From contig JAGLBQ010000335.1 of assembly GCA_023146675.1 (NCBI GenBank), positions 1 to 10,451 of the forward strand: 10,451 nt of DNA, in the 5' to 3' direction. Origin of the DNA: Cocleimonas sp. Its GTDB lineage: Bacteria > Pseudomonadota > Gammaproteobacteria > Thiotrichales > Thiotrichaceae. Below, piece after piece: positions 1 to 6,297 of the stretch (the first letter of the stretch is position 1; each line of letters begins with the position of its first letter). A program made the translations under genes and the position numbers. The notes under the pieces were generated by a model. That model was not told where the DNA came from. It ran no database searches and saw only the letters and a list, made by a program, of their open reading frames with translations.

Positions 1-89
1 TATTTATAGGTGCGGAATGTAGGCTTCTTAACATAGTTTGAAAGATATTCATATTCGGATGATGAACGATACTAAAAGTGTAGAAAGCG

Positions 90-116
90 AAAGGAGCCTA
101 AGGTTATGGCTTCTTT
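90..116. terminator. Terminator-like hairpin
   Basis: AAAGGAGCC at 90-98 can pair with GGCTTCTTT at 108-116 (nine pairs, one of them G-U) around a nine-base loop. It ends in TTT but is followed by GTCAG rather than a long T run, so as a rightward intrinsic terminator it is weak. It could end a transcript entering from the left edge. The stem is seen directly; the function is inferred. Confidence 0.35.
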
Positions 117-296
117 GTCAGAATAACTATCACCCTAAAATATAAGCATAAAAGGGGCAAAAAAAGAAAATAGATGATAACTTATTAATCAGAAGTTAAA
201 GAGTTTATTATCAGTAAATTATTTCCTCCTGCTAAGAATGAACTATTCACTATTAATTCACTCTATCCAGCACTTCCATTTCTAATCTTTTACCTC

Positions 297-310
297 TATA
301 GTACGCGCTC
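297..310 (+). promoter_or_regulatory. Promoter of rpmI-rplT with GC-rich discriminator
   Basis: A -10 hexamer TATAGT (297-302) differs from the consensus by one base and is followed at once by ACGCGCTC (303-310). This is a GC-rich discriminator in an otherwise AT-rich stretch, as at stringently controlled rRNA and ribosomal protein promoters. The -35 position 17 bases upstream (TTCCAT, 274-279) is poor. Transcription would start near 309-311, giving a leader of about 70 bases before rpmI. Growth-rate or ppGpp control is inferred from the discriminator only. Confidence 0.45.
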
Positions 311-321
311 AATTTTAATGT

Positions 322-347
322 CTCTTCAAGGAAGGCACTCTTGAGAG
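322..347 (+). promoter_or_regulatory. Leader hairpin before rpmI (possible L20 operator)
   Basis: In the predicted rpmI leader, CTCTTCAAG (322-330) pairs with CTTGAGAG (340-347), forming eight base pairs with a one-base bulge and a nine-base loop. In E. coli, ribosomal protein L20 represses translation of rpmI and rplT by binding structured RNA upstream of rpmI. A hairpin in the equivalent place is therefore a candidate for the same feedback. I cannot confirm the L20 recognition bases or a pseudoknot by eye. Confidence 0.35.
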
Positions 348-380
348 GCGATCAATCAACCATTTTTATGGAGATTAAAG

Positions 381-578
381 ATGCCTAAGATGAAAACTAA
401 CCGCGGCGCTGCTAAGCGTTTCCGCAAACGTGCTAACGGCACGTTTAAGTGTAAGCAGTCTCACCTGCGTCATATCCTTACTAAAAAAAGTAGCAAGCGT
501 AAGCGTCATCTACGTGCTGGCGATGTTGTCGAGAAAGTCGATACGCCTATGGTTCGTCGTATGCTTCCATACGTTTAG
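381..578 (+). CDS. rpmI: 50S ribosomal protein L35
   Basis: Component of the large ribosomal subunit, acting in the cytoplasm. The 65-residue protein has the usual length of bacterial L35 and its hallmark features: the start MPKMKTNRGAAKRF, the central LRHILTKK, the basic KRKRHLR and a C-terminal LPY. It is very rich in Lys and Arg, as expected for an rRNA-binding protein. The ATG has GGAG about eight bases upstream. rplT follows after 34 bases, so the two form one operon. In the family this pair is feedback-controlled by L20, and a leader hairpin upstream fits that. infC is missing from its usual place just upstream. Identification is secure. Confidence 0.98.
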   Translation: MPKMKTNRGAAKRFRKRANGTFKCKQSHLRHILTKKSSKRKRHLRAGDVVEKVDTPMVRRMLPYV

Positions 579-612
579 ATACCCACTTAGATAATTAATA
601 AGGAGTTAGATA

Positions 613-969
613 ATGGCTAGAGTAAAACGTGGTGTTACAGCACGAGCTAAGCATAAGAAAGTTTTAAAGAAAGCAAAAGGTTATTACGGCGCGCGTAGTC
701 GTGTTTATCGTGTTGCTAATCAGGCAGTGACTAAAGCAGGGCAATATGCATACCGTGACCGTCGCCAGAAGAAGCGTCAATTCCGTCGTTTATGGATTGT
801 ACGTATCAATGCAGCAGCAAGAATGTTTGAACTATCTTACAGTCGTTTCATGGATGGGCTCAATAAAGCAGGTATCGAAGTAGATCGTAAAATGCTTGCC
901 GATTTGGCAGTGCATGATATTGATGCATTTGGACAGTTAGCTGAGAAGGCAAAAGCCGCCCTCGCTTAA
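613..969 (+). CDS. rplT: 50S ribosomal protein L20
   Basis: Early-binding 23S rRNA protein needed for assembly of the large subunit, and the translational repressor of its own operon in E. coli. At 118 residues it has exactly the family's usual length. It begins MARVKRGV, contains the highly conserved KGYYGARSRVYRVA and AGQYAYRDRRQKKRQFRRLW blocks (about residues 22-62), and ends in KAKAALA. The first 60 residues form the basic extended tail and the remainder the globular RNA-binding domain. The start is set by AAGGAG at 600-605, seven bases before the ATG. A strong intrinsic terminator follows 48 bases after the stop, separating it transcriptionally from pheS. Confidence 0.98.
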   Translation: MARVKRGVTARAKHKKVLKKAKGYYGARSRVYRVANQAVTKAGQYAYRDRRQKKRQFRRLWIVRINAAARMFELSYSRFMDGLNKAGIEVDRKMLADLAVHDIDAFGQLAEKAKAALA

Positions 970-1016
970 TTGACCGCTTAGATCAATTTATTAGCATCCT
1001 TTAAGGTGTGCTTTAG

Positions 1017-1048
1017 AAAAGGGAAAGGCTTATGCCTTTCCCTTTTTT
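1017..1048 (+). terminator. Intrinsic terminator or attenuator between rplT and pheS
   Basis: AAAAGGGAAAGGC (1017-1029) and GCCTTTCCCTTTT (1034-1046) form a perfect 13-pair stem with a TTAT loop, and the T run extends to 1048. This is a textbook Rho-independent terminator for the rpmI-rplT transcript. In E. coli the same gap holds the pheM leader peptide and attenuator controlling pheST. Here I find no Phe-rich leader peptide placed before the stem, so read-through with attenuation is only a possibility. Confidence 0.92.
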
Positions 1049-1100
1049 GTTTGGGATTATCTGAAAATAAAGTAGCCAAACAGAGAATGGAGAAATAACA

Positions 1101-2120
1101 GTGAAACAACTGTCAGAATTAATGGAACAGGCTCAAGAAGCGATTTTATCAGCATCCGATCTTAGCGCATTGGATAATGTGCGAGTGCATTATCTGGGCA
1201 AAAAGGGTCTGGTGACTGCACAGTTAAAACAGCTTGGTAAATTACCACCTGAAGATCGCCGCACTGCGGGGCAGGAAATCAACCGTGCCAAGCAATCATT
1301 GCAAAAATCCATTGAAGCGCGTAAAGCAGACCTACAAGAGCAAGCATTAAACGCTCAACTTGAAAAAGAAAAAATTGATGTCACGTTGCCAGGTCGCAAG
1401 ATGGATACAGGCAGTCTGCATCCTGTTACTCGTACAACAAAGCGCATTGAAGAAATCTTTAAGCAACTTGGTTTTAATGTAGAAGAAGGCCCTGAAATTG
1501 AGGATGATTATCATAACTTTACGGCGCTAAATATTCCTGATCATCATCCATCGCGCGCATCACATGATACTTTTTATTTTGGTGATGGGAAACTGCTTCG
1601 CACACATACGTCACCTGTACAAATTCGCACGATGGAAGAGAAGCAACCCCCTTTGCGTATTATCGCACCAGGACGCGTTTATCGTTGTGATTCTGACGTT
1701 ACCCACAGCCCTATGTTTCATCAAGTAGAAGGGTTGATGGTCGATACTGATGTTACCTTTGCGGATCTAAAAGGTATTCTTGATGCCTTCTTTAAAGCCT
1801 TTTTTGAAGATGATAATTTCAAAACACGCTTTCGTCCGCATTATTTCCCTTTTACAGAACCTTCGGCAGAAACTGATATTCAGTGTGTTTTATGTAGTGG
1901 AAAAGGCTGTAAAGTCTGCGGCAATACAGGCTGGATAGAGGTGATGGGATGCGGCATGGTTAATCCTGAAGTTTTTCGCCATGTTGGAATTGATCCTGAT
2001 AAATACACAGGTTTTGCCTTTGGTTTTGGTATTGATCGCCTTGCCATGTTGCGCTATGGCATTGATGATCTGCGCAAATTATTCGATAACGATGTACGTT
2101 TTCTCAAGCAGTTCGCATAA
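1101..2120 (+). CDS. pheS: Phenylalanyl-tRNA synthetase alpha subunit
   Basis: Catalytic subunit of the alpha2-beta2 enzyme that charges tRNA-Phe with phenylalanine using ATP. The 339 residues show the N-terminal coiled-coil arm (about 1-90), class II motif 1 (about 107-133, LHPVTRT through EGPEIE), motif 2 (APGRVYR at 189-195 with THSPMFHQVEG), TEPSAE at 252-257 and motif 3 (GFAFGFGIDRLAMLRYG, 304-320). It starts with GTG, supported by TGGAG about eight bases upstream and by alignment with the E. coli start. It is about 12 residues longer than E. coli PheS. The extra segment carries four cysteines (C262, C265, C270, C273; CX2C-X4-CX2C), probably a zinc knuckle, which is present in some other bacterial PheS proteins. 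pheT follows after 12 bases. Confidence 0.97.
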   Translation: MKQLSELMEQAQEAILSASDLSALDNVRVHYLGKKGLVTAQLKQLGKLPPEDRRTAGQEINRAKQSLQKSIEARKADLQEQALNAQLEKEKIDVTLPGRKMDTGSLHPVTRTTKRIEEIFKQLGFNVEEGPEIEDDYHNFTALNIPDHHPSRASHDTFYFGDGKLLRTHTSPVQIRTMEEKQPPLRIIAPGRVYRCDSDVTHSPMFHQVEGLMVDTDVTFADLKGILDAFFKAFFEDDNFKTRFRPHYFPFTEPSAETDIQCVLCSGKGCKVCGNTGWIEVMGCGMVNPEVFRHVGIDPDKYTGFAFGFGIDRLAMLRYGIDDLRKLFDNDVRFLKQFA

Positions 2121-2132
2121 GGAGTTAGGGAT

Positions 2133-4514
2133 ATGAAAGTCAGTGAAAAGTGGTTACGCGAATGGGTCAATCTTGATGCAACGACAGAAGAGATAGAACG
2201 CCAGCTTATAATGTCAGGAACAGAGCTTGATGGAATCGAACCCGTTGCTTCCGCCTTTAGTCATGTTGTTGTAGGGCAAATTAAAAGTATTGAACAGCAT
2301 CCTGATGCGGATAGATTACGTGTTTGTCAGGTTGATATTGCAGGGGATGAACAACTGCAAATTGTTACTAATGCGAGCGTTGAAGTGGATCAAAAAGTCC
2401 CACTAGCAATCATCGGGGCTAAACTACCAGAACCTGACGGAAAAATTTTTAAAATTAAAAAAAGTAAGCTACGTGGCGTACTATCACAAGGCATGTTCTG
2501 TGGTTCTGAAACGCTTGGCATGGGGGATATGGGCGAAGGTTTATTACCAATTCCCTTGGATGCCAAGCTAGGCCTTGATCTACGCGAACTATTAGACCTT
2601 GACGATGTAATACTTGACCTTGACTCAACCCCTAATCGTGCTGACCTGCTTTGTGTTGCAGGTATTGCTCGTGAGTTAGGTGTTATTATGCAAGCGCCTG
2701 TTACAGAAGCAGAATTCACACCTGTTGAAAGCAGTATTGATGCAAGTTTTCCAATTAAAATTTCAGCGACTGATCTTTGTCAGCGTTATGTAGGTCGTGT
2801 TCTTCGCGATGTGAATACACAAGCCGAAACACCACAATGGATGGTTGAAAAACTACGTCGCTCTGATATTCGCAGCCTAGGTCCTGTGGTTGATGTAACT
2901 AACTACGTCACGCTTGAATTAGGTCAACCCATGCATGGTTTTGACCTTGAAAAATTAGAAGGGGGGATTGATGTCAGAAATGCAAAAGAAGGTGAAAAAC
3001 TAACCTTATTAGATGCTAAAGAAATCACCCTACGCGCCGAAACACTCGTTATTGCAGATCAAAAGAAAGCACTGGCACTAGCAGGTGTCATGGGCGGGGC
3101 TGACTCTGCTGTTAGCGAAACAACGACCAATATTTACCTTGAAAGTGCTTATTTTGTTCCTGAAAAAATAGCAGGAACAGCGCGTAGCTATGGCTATCAT
3201 ACCGACTCATCACATCGTTTTGAGCGGGGCGTTTCACCTGATTTACAACTCAAAGCTATGCAGCGAGCTACACAATTAATTATTGATATTTGTGGTGGTA
3301 AAGCTGGTGAAATGACGGATGTTTCTACCTGTGATATGTTACAAACCCGCAAAACCATTTCTTTTGAGCGCAGTAGCATCAAGCGTCATCTTGGCATTGA
3401 GGTTGAAGATTCGCGCGTAGAAGATATTATGACACGCCTTGGTTGTCTTGTAGAAAAAGCCGATAAGGGTTGGAATATAACACCGCCCATTTTCCGTTTT
3501 GATCTCGCGACACAAGAAGATATTGTCGAAGAAATCGCACGTATCTATGGTTATGACAATATTCCATCACGCTTGCGCCCTTTAGTCCCTCTCATTGTCC
3601 CCAAAGAAGAAACACAGGTTGAAGAAGATACTCTGCGTAATTTACTGGTAGCACGCGGTTATCAAGAGGCGATAACTTATAGTTTTGTTCCACCAGAAAT
3701 GGAAACCCTGCTGAACCCATCACATCAGCAGATCAGATTAGATAATCCAATTTCTGAAGAATTATCGATCATGCGCAGTACATTATGGTCAGGATTGCTA
3801 CCTGCTGTCGAAAAAAATCTGAAACGTCAGCAAAATCGTGTGCGTTTATTTGAAACAGGTCTAAGCTTTGTCAATAACGCTGACGAAATGACGCAGCGTA
3901 AAAAAATAGCAGGTGCAATTACTGGTTCACTTTATCCTGAGCATTGGGATAAATCACCACAACTAGTAGATTTTTACGATATTAAGGGGGATGTTGAAGC
4001 GTTATTATCAGAATCTAACGCAGAAAGTTATCAATTTGTAGCGGTTGAGCACCCTGCATTACATCCTGGGCAAGCTGCTAAAATCATCTCTAATGATCAA
4101 ATTATTGGTTTTGTTGGTGCTTTACATCCTCGCATTGAAAAGAAATTTGGGCTAAATCAGCCTGTCTTTTTGTTTGAATTAGATGTTGACATGATAAGAA
4201 AAAAGAATCTTCCTAATTATTCATCGTTATCACCATATCCTTCTATTCGCCGCGATATAGCACTGGTTGTTGATCATAAAATCAACTTCTCTTCGATTGA
4301 AAAGGTGCTGGAGAAATCAGAAATAAAACAGTTAATAGACTACTCTTTATTTGATGTTTATAGGGGGGATGGTGTAGATTCAGGGCAAAAAAGTCTCGCT
4401 TTAGGCTTGATTTTCCAAGACTTTTCACGCACTCTAGAAGAAAAGGACATCAGTCAATATGTTGATGGCATCGTTGATAATCTAAAAACTGCAACGGGTG
4501 CAAGCCTACGATAA
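2133..4514 (+). CDS. pheT: Phenylalanyl-tRNA synthetase beta subunit
   Basis: Large subunit of the cytoplasmic alpha2-beta2 phenylalanyl-tRNA synthetase; it carries tRNA-binding and editing functions. Its 793 residues match the usual length (about 795 in E. coli). Visible domains are the N-terminal B1 segment, an EMAP/OB-fold tRNA-binding domain (about 40-150, HPDADRLRVCQVD), the B3/B4 editing region (about 210-390, with GQPMHGFD and SHRFERGV), the B5 domain (about 405-480, ending EEIARIYGYDNIP), a catalytic-like core and a C-terminal FDX-ACB anticodon-binding domain (about 700-793, YPSIRRDIALVVD). The ribosome binding site AAGGAG overlaps the pheS stop codon, so translation is probably coupled to pheS. 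No frame damage is seen. A 151-base gap with its own promoter separates it from ihfA. Confidence 0.98.
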   Translation: MKVSEKWLREWVNLDATTEEIERQLIMSGTELDGIEPVASAFSHVVVGQIKSIEQHPDADRLRVCQVDIAGDEQLQIVTNASVEVDQKVPLAIIGAKLPEPDGKIFKIKKSKLRGVLSQGMFCGSETLGMGDMGEGLLPIPLDAKLGLDLRELLDLDDVILDLDSTPNRADLLCVAGIARELGVIMQAPVTEAEFTPVESSIDASFPIKISATDLCQRYVGRVLRDVNTQAETPQWMVEKLRRSDIRSLGPVVDVTNYVTLELGQPMHGFDLEKLEGGIDVRNAKEGEKLTLLDAKEITLRAETLVIADQKKALALAGVMGGADSAVSETTTNIYLESAYFVPEKIAGTARSYGYHTDSSHRFERGVSPDLQLKAMQRATQLIIDICGGKAGEMTDVSTCDMLQTRKTISFERSSIKRHLGIEVEDSRVEDIMTRLGCLVEKADKGWNITPPIFRFDLATQEDIVEEIARIYGYDNIPSRLRPLVPLIVPKEETQVEEDTLRNLLVARGYQEAITYSFVPPEMETLLNPSHQQIRLDNPISEELSIMRSTLWSGLLPAVEKNLKRQQNRVRLFETGLSFVNNADEMTQRKKIAGAITGSLYPEHWDKSPQLVDFYDIKGDVEALLSESNAESYQFVAVEHPALHPGQAAKIISNDQIIGFVGALHPRIEKKFGLNQPVFLFELDVDMIRKKNLPNYSSLSPYPSIRRDIALVVDHKINFSSIEKVLEKSEIKQLIDYSLFDVYRGDGVDSGQKSLALGLIFQDFSRTLEEKDISQYVDGIVDNLKTATGASLR

Positions 4515-4539
4515 CGACAAGCTAAGTTATTTTGTCTTT

Positions 4540-4585
4540 ATATCACTAGGAGTAAAATAAAATTAATTTACTCCGCGGGTGATAT
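4540..4585. repeat. Two-part inverted repeat upstream of ihfA
   Basis: ATATCAC (4540-4546) pairs with GTGATAT (4579-4585), and inside it GGAGTAAA (4549-4556) pairs with TTTACTCC (4567-4574), giving 15 pairs interrupted by a small internal loop. No T run follows on either strand, so it is not a classical terminator. Its right end touches the -35 box of the predicted ihfA promoter. It could be an operator, or a 3' structure protecting the pheST message. Confidence 0.55.
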
Positions 4586-4613
4586 TTACTGGTGATTTTG
4601 TTGATAACATAAT
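4585..4613 (+). promoter_or_regulatory. Promoter of ihfA
   Basis: TTTACT (4585-4590, four of six matches to TTGACA) is separated by exactly 17 bases from CATAAT (4608-4613, five of six matches to TATAAT). Transcription would begin near 4620, about 45 bases before the ihfA ATG. In E. coli, ihfA has its own promoter in addition to read-through from pheST; a promoter here fits that pattern. Confidence 0.6.
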
Positions 4614-4615
4614 AA

Positions 4616-4628
4616 AATCAAGCTATTA
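4616..4628 (+). promoter_or_regulatory. Putative IHF binding site over the ihfA transcription start
   Basis: AATCAAGCTATTA matches every fixed position of the IHF consensus WATCAANNNNTTR. It lies directly after the -10 box and covers the expected transcription start, with AT-rich DNA just upstream as in many natural IHF sites. Because the next gene encodes IHF alpha, negative autoregulation, known for E. coli ihfA, is the obvious reading. The match is seen directly; binding and repression are inferred. Confidence 0.6.
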
Positions 4629-4665
4629 ATAGAACTAATGGAATAAAAAGGCAGGAGCAAAAAGT

Positions 4666-4965
4666 ATGAACACATTAACTAAAGCTGATATGGTTGAAAA
4701 TCTCTTTGATGAGCTAGGATTAAATAAACGTGAAGCAAAAGAGCTAGTAGAAATGTTTTTTGAAGAGATTCGTATCGCACTAGAAACAGGTGATCATGTA
4801 AAACTTTCTGGATTTGGTAACTTTATGTTGCGTGATAAAAAACAACGACCAGGACGTAACCCAAAGACGGGCAAGCCTATTCCTGTCAGCGCTAGACGTG
4901 TTGTCACTTTCCGCCCAGGACAAAAACTTAAGCAAAGAGTAGAAAGCTATGCTGGAGCCAAGTAA
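4666..4965 (+). CDS. ihfA: Integration host factor alpha subunit
   Basis: DNA-bending nucleoid protein that pairs with IHF beta and acts in transcription, replication and site-specific recombination. The 99 residues match the family length. Conserved parts include LTKADM at the N-terminus, the dimer core KREAKELVEMFFEEIR (about 21-36), VKLSGFGNF (45-53), the DNA-intercalating arm RPGRNPKTGKPIP with the key proline at position 66, and RRVVTFRPGQKLK near the end. The RNPKTG arm and LSGFGNF separate IHF alpha from HU. AGGAG at 4653-4657 sets the start. It has its own promoter with an apparent IHF site. The MerR-type gene begins inside its last 17 bases, so the two are co-transcribed. Confidence 0.97.
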   Translation: MNTLTKADMVENLFDELGLNKREAKELVEMFFEEIRIALETGDHVKLSGFGNFMLRDKKQRPGRNPKTGKPIPVSARRVVTFRPGQKLKQRVESYAGAK

Positions 4966-5305
4966 TAATAATGAACTTCCTACGATACCAAGTAAACGCT
5001 ATTTTACTATTGGTGAAGTTAGCGATTTATGCGCAGTCAAATCACATGTGTTGCGTTATTGGGAGCAGGAGTTTCCAAATCTAAAGCCAATGAAGCGTCG
5101 CGGTAATCGACGCTATTATCAACGTCAGGATGTATTGCTAATTCGCCAAATTAGAGATCTTCTTTACATGCAAGGCTATACTATTAGTGGCGCACGTCAT
5201 AAGCTAAGTGGTGAAGAGGCGGAAAAAGATAATAGCCAGACAGGTCAACTGACACGCCAATTGATCAAAGAGTTAGAAGATATTCTTGAGGTTATTAAAG
5301 CGTAG
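4949..5305 (+). CDS. MerR-family transcriptional regulator downstream of ihfA
   Basis: Small DNA-binding regulator of unknown target. Its 118 residues contain a MerR-type winged helix-turn-helix at about 17-87: RYFTIGEVSDLCAVKSHVLR, then YWEQEFPNLKP and KRRGNRRYYQRQDVLLI. A short C-terminal helix (about 95-118) is probably for dimerisation, with no cysteine or other effector-binding domain. A near-identical protein follows ihfA in Pseudomonas and many other gammaproteobacteria, so it is an ancient partner of this locus. It overlaps ihfA by 17 bases in another frame, which points to translational coupling; no strong ribosome binding site is visible. Its 3' end overlaps the convergent chelatase gene by 11 bases. 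The family is secure; the function is unknown. Confidence 0.93.
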   Translation: MLEPSNNNELPTIPSKRYFTIGEVSDLCAVKSHVLRYWEQEFPNLKPMKRRGNRRYYQRQDVLLIRQIRDLLYMQGYTISGARHKLSGEEAEKDNSQTGQLTRQLIKELEDILEVIKA

Positions 5306-6158
5306 ATAATTGAAGTTGTTGTTGCGCTGTTTGTAAGCGCGCCAATAAAATTGAGATCAATTCTTTATGTTCCGAAACTAAGGGAGAGACTACAATGTTA
5401 AACTCAGGATATTTATCCATAACATTTCTACAAATTTGATCTATATCTCCACCTTTCCCCGCATGTCTTCCAGCAAGGAAAAATAATAAACACACAATCG
5501 CTAATTTCTCTCCCGATTCAGCTTTGCGAGTTAACCAGTCTTGTAATAACTCCCCATTGAATAAATATTTATCACCCTTCCTTCTCTCCATTACCGCTTG
5601 TTCAAGTTTTAAGTTTTCAGCTAACATTTCCTGTACAGAACTTGCCAAATGCTTGCGTACCTCAGTAACACATTTCTGTGGCGAACCATGATCAACTAAA
5701 ACAATATTTTTTTTAACCATTTTAGAATTCTGAGCAGCTATTAGAATCTGATCATACATAATATTTGCTAATAAAGGCTCTCCACTAGGAAGTGGATAAA
5801 CAACATCAGCTACCTGAAAAGTAAAGCCACTATAGGAAGCCTGTAAAGATAATAAATGATTAACTATTAGCTCAGTTACCGCGTTACCCTCGGCAAAAAA
5901 TAAAGGCACTACTATAAACTGTCTTGATCCCTGCAATAAGCACTTATCCATAAAACTACGAAAAACTTGTGCTTCTTCGCCTTCCAGTAAGTTTGCAGAA
6001 ATTTTATCAGCATGACGCAATGAAACAGGATAAATTTTAGTTCCCGCAACAGCACTCAAATTTTGAGCTAAGACTCTAAGCTGCTTGGTGGCATCAGCAC
6101 AAATTGAACCATTATCAACGAGCAGTACGATTGGCATTACTTTATTATTTGTATTCAC
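5295..6158 (-). CDS. CbiX/SirB-type sirohydrochlorin chelatase-like protein, two domains
   Basis: The CbiX family inserts metal (cobalt, iron or nickel) into sirohydrochlorin or related tetrapyrroles. The 287 residues hold two tandem CbiX-like halves (about 8-140 and 150-275). The C-terminal half keeps the active-site signatures VDHGS (H157) and FFLAGRHAGKGGDI (H232). In the N-terminal half the equivalents are VDNGS (N16) and FFAEGNAVTELI (about N92), so both usual histidines are lost and this half is probably structural or substrate-binding. The start is GTG with a weak AGGT about ten bases upstream; an in-frame ATG at 6137 has no ribosome binding site. No cobalamin or siroheme genes are nearby, so the metal and substrate cannot be told. 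Family assignment is good; the specific reaction is uncertain. Confidence 0.82.
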   Translation of the reverse strand: MNTNNKVMPIVLLVDNGSICADATKQLRVLAQNLSAVAGTKIYPVSLRHADKISANLLEGEEAQVFRSFMDKCLLQGSRQFIVVPLFFAEGNAVTELIVNHLLSLQASYSGFTFQVADVVYPLPSGEPLLANIMYDQILIAAQNSKMVKKNIVLVDHGSPQKCVTEVRKHLASSVQEMLAENLKLEQAVMERRKGDKYLFNGELLQDWLTRKAESGEKLAIVCLLFFLAGRHAGKGGDIDQICRNVMDKYPEFNIVVSPLVSEHKELISILLARLQTAQQQLQLSTL

Positions 6159-6297
6159 TAATTGTTTTACCTAAAAAAGCGGATGTCTAGACTATAATCT
6201 GCACTAATGCAGAAGTGCTTCTAAAATCGAATACTATAACAAACACATCGTGTTATTATTCTATTGGATTACACCCTTTATTTAGATGGAGATTAGC
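6159..6297. promoter_or_regulatory. Divergent intergenic region with short palindromes
   Basis: This gap must hold the promoters of the chelatase gene (leftward) and the flavin hydroxylase gene (rightward). TATAAT occurs at 6193-6198 (+) and TATAGT on the minus strand at 6191-6196 and 6233-6238, but none has a good -35 partner. Three small inverted repeats are present: TCTGCA-CTAA-TGCAGA (6198-6213), AGAAG-TG-CTTCT (6211-6222) and AACAC-ATC-GTGTT (6242-6254). The first adjoins the TATAAT box and could be an operator. No known regulator motif is recognised. Confidence 0.4.

Larger units (their letters stand above)
1..380. other. Noncoding leader region upstream of rpmI
   Basis: No convincing gene lies here. 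All three forward frames hit stop codons within the first 41 bases, so no upstream coding sequence extends past that point. In particular, infC, which directly precedes rpmI in most gammaproteobacteria, is absent from this stretch. The region holds a terminator-like hairpin near 90-116, a short inverted repeat (TAACTT at 178-183 with AAGTTA at 193-198) of unknown meaning, a promoter at 297-302, a leader hairpin at 322-347 and the rpmI ribosome binding site (GGAG just before 381). A minus-strand reading frame beginning with ATG at 52 stays open to the left edge for 17 codons, but it has no ribosome binding site and I do not call it a gene. Confidence 0.6.

Noticed and set aside
1..52. Minus-strand frame starting at 52 and open to the left edge.
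   Set aside because: Only 17 codons are visible, with no ribosome binding site and no recognisable sequence.
1032..1064. Ten-residue frame rich in Phe (MPFPFLFGII) before pheS, reminiscent of the pheM leader peptide.
   Set aside because: It starts in the terminator loop and its Phe codons are simply the T-rich 3' arm; its ribosome binding site would be locked in the stem. A leader peptide should precede the terminator.
2390..2719. 109-codon minus-strand frame inside pheT.
   Set aside because: Low-complexity Ser/Arg-rich shadow of a well-conserved gene.
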